28,398 nucleotides of DNA from Alphaproteobacteria bacterium (GTDB lineage: Bacteria; Pseudomonadota; Alphaproteobacteria; Rhodobacterales; Rhodobacteraceae): assembly GCA_024279075.1 (NCBI GenBank), contig JAJRRX010000010.1:1-28398 (forward strand). The letters are read 5' to 3'. Positions 23,216-28,398 of this stretch are shown here, piece by piece. Below the pieces are notes generated by a model. That model searched no databases, was not told where the DNA came from, and saw nothing but the letters and a program-made list of their open reading frames with translations. The number at the start of each line of letters is the position of its first letter. Within the stretch, counting starts at the first letter, position 1. A program made the position numbers and the translations under genes.

Positions 23216-24322
23216 TTACTCCGACGCCAAATCGCCAGCGGGCATCACCACGGCGTTACTGGCATCATAGCTGAAAGACACCATATCGCCCTTGGCTTTA
23301 TGCGGGTCATTGCCAAGGTTCGGCATCGCCATCTTGATCTGCTTACCGCCTTCACCCTCAAGGTAAATGCTATAGCTGTTGCCCTCGAATTCCTCATTCA
23401 GCACCTTGGCTGAAATCGTAGTCTTGGCATCGCCTTCCTGCATTTTCAGCACCTCGGGGCGCACAAACATCATAGCGTCATCGCCAACATTCAGCTTGCC
23501 CACCGCCGCTGGGGTGATTTTGGAAAGCAGCTCGCCGGAGCGGTTGGTGGCAATGGTCGCCTCATCGCCGTTGATGGCGCTAATTTTGCCACGAAACACG
23601 TTGTTTTCGCCCACAAATGACGCGACAAACGGCGTGGCGGGGGTGTCATACACCGCATGGCCATCGCCGATCTGGTCAATAATGCCAGCGCGCATTACGG
23701 CCACGCTATCACTCATCGTCAAGGCCTCACCTTGGTCATGGGTGATATAAATAAAGGTAATGCCCACCCGCTGCTGAATTTCCCGCAGCTCGGTGCGCAT
23801 GTGTTGGCGCAGCTTCAGGTCCAGCGCCGAAAGCGGCTCATCAAGCAGCAGCACATCTGGCTGTGCGCAGAGCGCGCGTGCAATCGCCACCCGCTGCTTT
23901 TGCCCACCCGAAAGCTCGGAGGGCAGCTTGTCGCCTTGCCCCGGCAGTGCGATCATATCAAGCAATTCGTCCGCGCGCTTGCGGCGCTCACCCGCCGAAG
24001 CCCCACTCACTTCCATCGAAAATGTAATGTTTTCCCAAACCTTCATCAGCGGAAATAGCGCAAGGTTTTGGAAGATCAGCGCGGTGGGCCGCTTATTAGG
24101 CCCCAGCCCCGCCATGTCTTTACCGCCAATCAGCACGCGGCCCTCAGACGGGTTCAAAAACCCGGAGACCGCCCGCAAAATGGTGGTTTTCCCGCAGCCC
24201 GATGGCCCAAGGAAGGAAAAGAAATCGCCGCCATTGATGTTAACATTGGCTTCGCGAACGGCGACAAAGTCGCCAAATTTGATCCAGATATTCTCCAGAT
24301 TGACGTCTACGCCAGAACTCAT
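23216..24322 (-). CDS. PotA-like ABC importer ATPase
   Basis: A 368-aa nucleotide-binding subunit that would power import. Walker A G-P-S-G-C-G-K-T-T is at 39-47, the Q-loop Q85, the signature L-S-G-G-Q at 137-141, Walker B V-L-L-L-D-E at 157-162 and the switch H195. The C-terminal ~120 residues form the OB-like (TOBE) regulatory domain typical of polyamine and sugar importers. It lies between the binding-protein gene (98-bp gap with hairpin) and the permeases. Confidence 0.93.
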   Translation of the reverse strand: MSSGVDVNLENIWIKFGDFVAVREANVNINGGDFFSFLGPSGCGKTTILRAVSGFLNPSEGRVLIGGKDMAGLGPNKRPTALIFQNLALFPLMKVWENITFSMEVSGASAGERRKRADELLDMIALPGQGDKLPSELSGGQKQRVAIARALCAQPDVLLLDEPLSALDLKLRQHMRTELREIQQRVGITFIYITHDQGEALTMSDSVAVMRAGIIDQIGDGHAVYDTPATPFVASFVGENNVFRGKISAINGDEATIATNRSGELLSKITPAAVGKLNVGDDAMMFVRPEVLKMQEGDAKTTISAKVLNEEFEGNSYSIYLEGEGGKQIKMAMPNLGNDPHKAKGDMVSFSYDASNAVVMPAGDLASE

Positions 24323-24372
24323 CTGATTACCCCGTTGTGGTATGTTTTGTGTCGGGCTTAAGCCCTTTATGG

Positions 24373-24402
24373 GTTTCCGGCAGGGCTACCCCCGCCGGAA
24401 AC
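24373..24402 (-). terminator. Hairpin between the binding-protein and ATPase genes
   Basis: GTTTCCGGC (24373-24381) and GCCGGAAAC (24394-24402) form a perfect 9-bp stem with a 12-nt loop in the only sizeable gap of the operon. No U-tract follows. Such hairpins after a binding-protein gene often stabilise its mRNA or partly stop transcription, giving more binding protein than membrane subunits. Confidence 0.55.
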
Positions 24403-24421
24403 AATCTCGAAAAGTGCTGTT

Positions 24422-25555
24422 TTAAGCGCTTTGGAAGCGGTTCACAAACTCGGTGCGAACGTCAGCATACCAAGGAGCCTCAGCAGGCCATGGGTTTAGG
24501 TTGGCCAAGGCCGAGCCAGGATAGGCTTCTGCAAAGTTCTTCTTGTAGTTGTCGCCAGTCATGGCGTCGGCGCCAAGAACGGGCGAGTTGTAGCCGTGCT
24601 TGTCGATCGCAGGGCCAGCATTAGCCGGCTTATATGCAAAGTCGATGAACGCATAGATTTCGTCAGTGTTTTCAGCACCAATCGGAATCGCCATGCCGTC
24701 AACCCAAGCCATCGCACCCTCAGCAGGGGCCTGATAGGTAACCGGATCACCAGCAGACTTAAGCGCCAGTGGTGGGCCGTCCCAAGTTTGGCCAACGATA
24801 ACACCGTTGTTGAGCAAGCCGTTCTTTTGGCTGTCCGCATCGTTCCAGATAAGCTTGAGGTTACCCTTGCGTGCAATACACCAATCAGTGATCTTGCCCC
24901 AAACTTCGCGCATTTTGGCTTCAGAACCGTAAGCAGCCCAAACATCGCCAGCTTCCAAGTCGCCCTGAGTCTCCATGTAGAGACCAGCACATAGCATGCC
25001 GGAGTGTGCACGGATCATGGTTTTGCCAGCATTGGCATCATCCCAGATTTCGCCATAGCTAGGCACGCCATCTGCCGAAGCAGGGATAAACAGGTCTGTA
25101 CGCCATGCCATGCCCTCGGTGCCCCAAATATGCGGGATCCAGGTTGAGCCTTGGCCGTTGAAGTTCCATGCGTCTGGGCCAATGGCCGACATCGCAGGGT
25201 TGGTCGCGTCAATATTGATGCGGCTCATGTCAAACGGCTGAAGCAGGCCAAGCGGGCCCCATTGCAGCGAGCGGTTGTTGGTTGGCGAAATAATGTCTGC
25301 GCCAGCGCCATTAGAGGCTTTCATCTTGTTGATGATTTCCTCGTTGGAGCCAATACCAGTGTAGTTCACTTTAATGCCGGTTTCGGCGGTGAAGGCAGCC
25401 AAGTAGTCGTCAGGCAGGTAATCGGACCACATCAGAACGTTCACTTCACCCGAGCTCGCCAAAGCTTTAGTGGAAACCAGAGCAGGAGCCGCAACAGCGG
25501 CAACGCCTGTTTTCAGAAATGAACGGCGGTTAACGCCAGTTGTATGTTTTGTCAT
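24422..25555 (-). CDS. PotD-like periplasmic binding protein (Tat-exported)
   Basis: The extracytoplasmic substrate-binding protein of the importer, of the spermidine/putrescine-binding type. The start ATG at 25555 is preceded by GGGAGAG; an earlier start in the same frame has no such site. A twin-arginine signal (N-R-R-S-F-L-K, then a hydrophobic A/V run ending A-L-A) suggests Tat export, so it may fold in the cytoplasm first. Mature motifs are W-S-D-Y-L, N-Y-T-G-I-G-S-N-E-E and W-I-P-H-I-W-G-T-E-G-M-A. Length (377 aa) is normal. Substrate may be a polyamine or another small amine; sequence alone does not decide. Confidence 0.9.
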   Translation of the reverse strand: MTKHTTGVNRRSFLKTGVAAVAAPALVSTKALASSGEVNVLMWSDYLPDDYLAAFTAETGIKVNYTGIGSNEEIINKMKASNGAGADIISPTNNRSLQWGPLGLLQPFDMSRINIDATNPAMSAIGPDAWNFNGQGSTWIPHIWGTEGMAWRTDLFIPASADGVPSYGEIWDDANAGKTMIRAHSGMLCAGLYMETQGDLEAGDVWAAYGSEAKMREVWGKITDWCIARKGNLKLIWNDADSQKNGLLNNGVIVGQTWDGPPLALKSAGDPVTYQAPAEGAMAWVDGMAIPIGAENTDEIYAFIDFAYKPANAGPAIDKHGYNSPVLGADAMTGDNYKKNFAEAYPGSALANLNPWPAEAPWYADVRTEFVNRFQSA

Positions 25556-25649
25556 ATTTAAGTCTCTCCCGGAGATGTTGCTAACAAGCACGATAGATAC
25601 GCACTTGCGCCCAGTGCCTTAACAGCACACGGGCTTTATCGTTTTATCG

Positions 25650-25665
25650 TGTCACAGATGTGACA
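25650..25665. promoter_or_regulatory. Perfect palindrome upstream of the ABC operon
   Basis: TGTCACAGATGTGACA has 7-bp arms around GA. It lies 95 bp upstream of the binding-protein start, in the 228-bp gap before the ABC operon. Adjacent TTTATCG repeats (near 25636-25649) flank it. It resembles an operator for a dimeric regulator; the half-site TGTGA is shared with CRP/FNR-type sites but in the opposite arrangement. The cognate regulator is not in the window. Confidence 0.4.
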
Positions 25666-25783
25666 GATCGGTGGTACCCCGCTTGAACAGAGTGTAGCAC
25701 CCGACAAAGACTACCTTAACTAATTTGATTTGCAAGCGCATACGGCCACTTTGATGCGGCGATAAGGCCAGTTTGGGCGAGGT

Positions 25784-26824
25784 TTAGAGAAAACCTTTAA
25801 CCAACTGGACAATTTCGCCCTCTTCATCCGCTGCAATCACCCAGCTTTGCCGCGTGGGGTTGAGCCGCGTCCAGCGCAGGCGATCAAGTATGCGTGAACG
25901 GACGGTTGCGGCATTTTCACCGATTCCCCCTGTGAAAACGATGCCGTCAATGCCCTGCATCGCCGCAATCATGCTGCCTGCGTGCCGCGCGGCCCAGTAG
26001 ACGAAGTGGGAGACAGCAAATTTTGCCTCCGGAGTGTGGCTTTCCAGCAGGGCCTTCATATCGGGGCTGCCGCCAAGTGCTTTAAGCCCGCTTTGATGGT
26101 TGAGCATGTGGTCAATATCGCCCGCGCTCATGCCCTCGTGTTGCAACAAGTAAAGCAAAAGCCCGGGGTCAAGGCTGCCCGCCCGCGTCGCCATGATCAG
26201 GCCATCCAGCGGGGAAAACCCCATGGTGGTTGCCACGCCTTTTCCATTCAAAATGGCGGCAATACTGGCCCCCGCGCCGAGGTGAAAAACCAGCAACCGG
26301 TTGGGCAAAGGCAGGCCCGTTTCCTCCCTGAACCGCCGCACCGTCGAGGCGTAGCTAAGGCCATGAAAACCATAGCGGCGTAGGCCCTTTTTGCGCAAAC
26401 CTTCGGGCAGCGCAAATACCGTCGCTTCCGGCGGGTTCCCCGCATGAAAGGCAGTATCAAAACAAGCAATTTGCGGCAGCTCAGGGTGCAGCGCCCGCAC
26501 CGCATCTACTACCCGCAAGGCTGGCGGATTGTGCAGCGGCGCCATAGCCTCCGCCGCCTCGATTTGCGCCCGAATATCAGGCGTAATAAGCGCGGGCTGG
26601 CTCAGCGCCCCGCCATGCACCACACGATGCCCAATGGCCGATGGCGGCCCTCCAACCTCAGCGAGCTTGACCAGCGCCGCCTTTAGGGCCGCCCTATGGC
26701 TTTGGCCACTCATGGCAAGGTCCACATTGCCATCTGCAAGCAGCGCGAGCGACTGCCGGTCATAACTGGCGTATTTCAGGCTACTAGAGCCTGCGTTTAA
26801 CACCAGAATGGGACCGACAGTCAT
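25784..26824 (-). CDS. ackA: Acetate kinase, short form
   Basis: The enzyme interconverts acetyl phosphate plus ADP with acetate plus ATP. All hallmark motifs of the family appear: N-A-G-S-S-S-L-K near the N-terminus, H-R-V-V-H-G-G, F-D-T-A-F-H, R-Y-G-F-H-G-L-S-Y, H-L-G-A-G-A-S, T-R-A-G-S-L-D-P-G and F-T-G-G-I-G-E-N-A. It is 346 aa, shorter than the usual ~400, with reductions between motifs rather than lost catalytic residues. It starts 4 bp after xsc, so it likely consumes the acetyl phosphate made by Xsc. An alternative is a propionate or butyrate kinase, but the motifs favour acetate. Confidence 0.9.
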   Translation of the reverse strand: MTVGPILVLNAGSSSLKYASYDRQSLALLADGNVDLAMSGQSHRAALKAALVKLAEVGGPPSAIGHRVVHGGALSQPALITPDIRAQIEAAEAMAPLHNPPALRVVDAVRALHPELPQIACFDTAFHAGNPPEATVFALPEGLRKKGLRRYGFHGLSYASTVRRFREETGLPLPNRLLVFHLGAGASIAAILNGKGVATTMGFSPLDGLIMATRAGSLDPGLLLYLLQHEGMSAGDIDHMLNHQSGLKALGGSPDMKALLESHTPEAKFAVSHFVYWAARHAGSMIAAMQGIDGIVFTGGIGENAATVRSRILDRLRWTRLNPTRQSWVIAADEEGEIVQLVKGFL

Positions 26825-26828
26825 TGGG

Positions 26829-28398
26829 TCAACCTTTCTGTGGCTGCATATCAGCGGCTGAAATCCCCGCTACTGCTACAGGTTTGGTCATGGCATCTCG
26901 CCGGAAAGGCTCACCCATTTCCTGGTTGAGCATCACCTCGATGAAGGTGGTTTTGCCGTCCTGCATCTGGGCTTTTACCGCCACATCCAGCGCCTCAGTC
27001 AGGCCTTCCATGCTGGTCGCCACCACGCCATTCACGCCGCAGGCCTTGGCAATGCCCGCATAAGACACGTTATAATCCAGCTCGGTGCCAACGAAATTAT
27101 CATCATACCAAAGCGTAGTATTGCGCTTCTCGGCACCCCATTGGTAGTTGCGGAAAATCACCATGGTAATGGCCGGCCACTCTTCCCGCCCACAGGCCGT
27201 CATCTCGTTCATAGAAATGCCAAAAGCGCCATCCCCCGCAAAGCCGACAACCGGCGTATCCGGCTGGCCAATTTTGGCCCCGAGGATCGCCGGAAGCGAA
27301 TAGCCACACGGCCCAAACAGGCCCGGCGCGAGGTATTTGCGGCCATCCTCAAAGGTGGGGTAAGCATTGCCAATGGCGCAAACATTACCGATATCAGAGC
27401 TGATAATAGCCTCTTTGGGCAGGCTGCTTTGAATGGCCCGCCATGCTTTGCGCGGCGACATATGGTCGGCCTTGGCCGCCCGTGCGCGGGCGTTCCAATC
27501 GGTGCCCTCGTCGTCATCTTCATGGTCCATCGAGGTCAGCGCCTGTGCCCATGCGGATTTGGTCTGCGAGATCAGCGCCTTGCGCCCCTCGCGGCCTGCA
27601 TCTCCGGCACTGCCGGAAAGCTGCGCCAAAATCTCGGTGGCCACTTGCTTGGCGTCGCCAACAATGCCCACGGTCACAGGCTTGGTCAGCCCGATCCGGT
27701 CGGGGTTAATGTCTACCTGAACGATTTTTGCGCCCTTGGGCCAGTAGTCAATGCCGTAACCGGGCAGCGTTGAAAACGGATTCAGCCGCGTGCCCAGCGC
27801 CAGCACCACATCAGCCTTGGCGATCAGCTCCATCGCCGCGCGCGAGCCGTTATAGCCCAGCGGGCCAGCAAAAAGCGGGTGCGAGCCGGGGAAGGCGTCA
27901 TTGTGTTGATAGCCACAGCAAACGGGCGCATCCAGCTGCTCTGCCAGCGCTTTGGAAGCCTCGATTGCTCCGCCAATCACCACGCCCGCGCCGTTGAGAA
28001 TAACGGGGAATTTTGCCTCCGAGAGCAGCTTGGCCGCCTCGGAAATTGCACCCACACCGCCCGCAGGCCGCTCGAACTCGACAATCGCGGGCAGGTCGAT
28101 ATCTATTACCTGCGTCCAGAAATCCCGCGGGATATTTATCTGGCACGGCGCACTCATCCGGCGCGCTTTTGTAATCACGCGGTTCAGCACTTCGGCCATG
28201 CGAGAAGGGTCGCGCACCTCCTCTTGGTAAGCCACACAATCAGCAAACATTCGCATCTGCTCAACCTCCTGAAAGCCGCCTTGGCCGATGGTTTTATTGG
28301 CGGCTTGCGGCGTAACCAGCAGCATCGGGGTGTGGTTCCAATAGGCGGTTTTTACGGGGGTTACGAGGTTGGCAATGCCGGGGCCGTTCTGCGCAATC
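26829..28398 (-). CDS. xsc: Sulfoacetaldehyde acetyltransferase, N-terminus cut by window edge
   Basis: Xsc is a thiamine diphosphate enzyme that converts sulfoacetaldehyde and phosphate to sulfite and acetyl phosphate in taurine and related sulfonate degradation. The reading frame continues upstream of the first visible Met to the end of the window (I-A-Q-N-G-P-G-I-A-N-L-V-T-P), so about 522 residues are present and roughly 70 N-terminal ones are missing. The Pyr, central (A-L-G-T-R-L-N-P) and TPP-binding (G-F-A-G-D-G-A-F-G-I-S-M-N-E) domains are visible, with the conserved K-T-A-Y-W-N-H-T-P. It is followed by ackA at 4 bp. Acetolactate synthase is a less likely reading. Confidence 0.92.
   Translation of the reverse strand, partial: IAQNGPGIANLVTPVKTAYWNHTPMLLVTPQAANKTIGQGGFQEVEQMRMFADCVAYQEEVRDPSRMAEVLNRVITKARRMSAPCQINIPRDFWTQVIDIDLPAIVEFERPAGGVGAISEAAKLLSEAKFPVILNGAGVVIGGAIEASKALAEQLDAPVCCGYQHNDAFPGSHPLFAGPLGYNGSRAAMELIAKADVVLALGTRLNPFSTLPGYGIDYWPKGAKIVQVDINPDRIGLTKPVTVGIVGDAKQVATEILAQLSGSAGDAGREGRKALISQTKSAWAQALTSMDHEDDDEGTDWNARARAAKADHMSPRKAWRAIQSSLPKEAIISSDIGNVCAIGNAYPTFEDGRKYLAPGLFGPCGYSLPAILGAKIGQPDTPVVGFAGDGAFGISMNEMTACGREEWPAITMVIFRNYQWGAEKRNTTLWYDDNFVGTELDYNVSYAGIAKACGVNGVVATSMEGLTEALDVAVKAQMQDGKTTFIEVMLNQEMGEPFRRDAMTKPVAVAGISAADMQPQKG

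Noticed and set aside
25693..25702. GTGTAGCACC, similar to the integrase arm repeat
   Set aside because: It is a single copy 17 kb outside the element, with no neighbouring copy; chance similarity.

Overview
The window looks like chromosomal DNA from an alphaproteobacterium, most likely a Rhodobacterales (roseobacter-type) species. The support is an initiator tRNA-fMet, a flhA-fliR-flhB flagellar export block, a sulfoacetaldehyde acetyltransferase gene (xsc), a fumarylacetoacetase module, a polyamine-type ABC importer and GC-rich chromosomal genes. This placement is inferred from gene content, not from a database search.

Region 1 (about 136-8102) is a small integrative element sitting in the tRNA-fMet gene. 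A 28-bp perfect direct repeat lies at 136-163 and again inside the tRNA at 8075-8102. Between the copies are a P4-type tyrosine integrase, an unknown 278-aa-class ORF, an AlpA/Xis-like helix-turn-helix protein, a short primase-associated protein, a Toprim plus helicase replication protein, and a two-gene cargo: a dGTPase-like HD hydrolase translationally overlapped with a CCA-adding-enzyme-like nucleotidyltransferase. Short direct repeats (GTAGCACC core) lie just inside both ends, as expected of integrase arm sites. The genes are more AT-rich and use rarer codons than the rest of the window. The layout resembles a P4-like satellite or integrative island with one cargo slot, and the cargo pair is the best candidate here for an undescribed (probably anti-phage) system. 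The left att copy abuts the end of an IS3-family element whose orfA start lies at 1-70.

Region 2 (8055-13448) has the complete tRNA-fMet on the minus strand, then a plus-strand flagellar operon: a secreted lytic transglycosylase, flhA, fliR, flhB and a small coiled-coil protein, with stop/start overlaps.

Region 3 (13515-20937) combines acetoacetyl-CoA synthetase with an opposing operon: fumarylacetoacetase, an MBL-fold protein, a secreted protein, an FAD aromatic hydroxylase, a DUF2783 protein and a VOC protein. A MarR regulator is divergent from this operon. Fumarylacetoacetase releases fumarate and acetoacetate, and the synthetase can activate the acetoacetate, so the region reads as a homogentisate-like aromatic degradation module. 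No obvious ring-cleavage dioxygenase is present in the window.

Region 4 (20936-25665) is a minus-strand potD-potA-potB-potC-like ABC importer. One permease carries an unusual extra membrane segment and a three-copy repeat tail.

Region 5 (25784-28398) is xsc, cut by the window edge, followed 4 bp later by a short acetate kinase. This pairing would turn the acetyl phosphate made by Xsc into acetate plus ATP.
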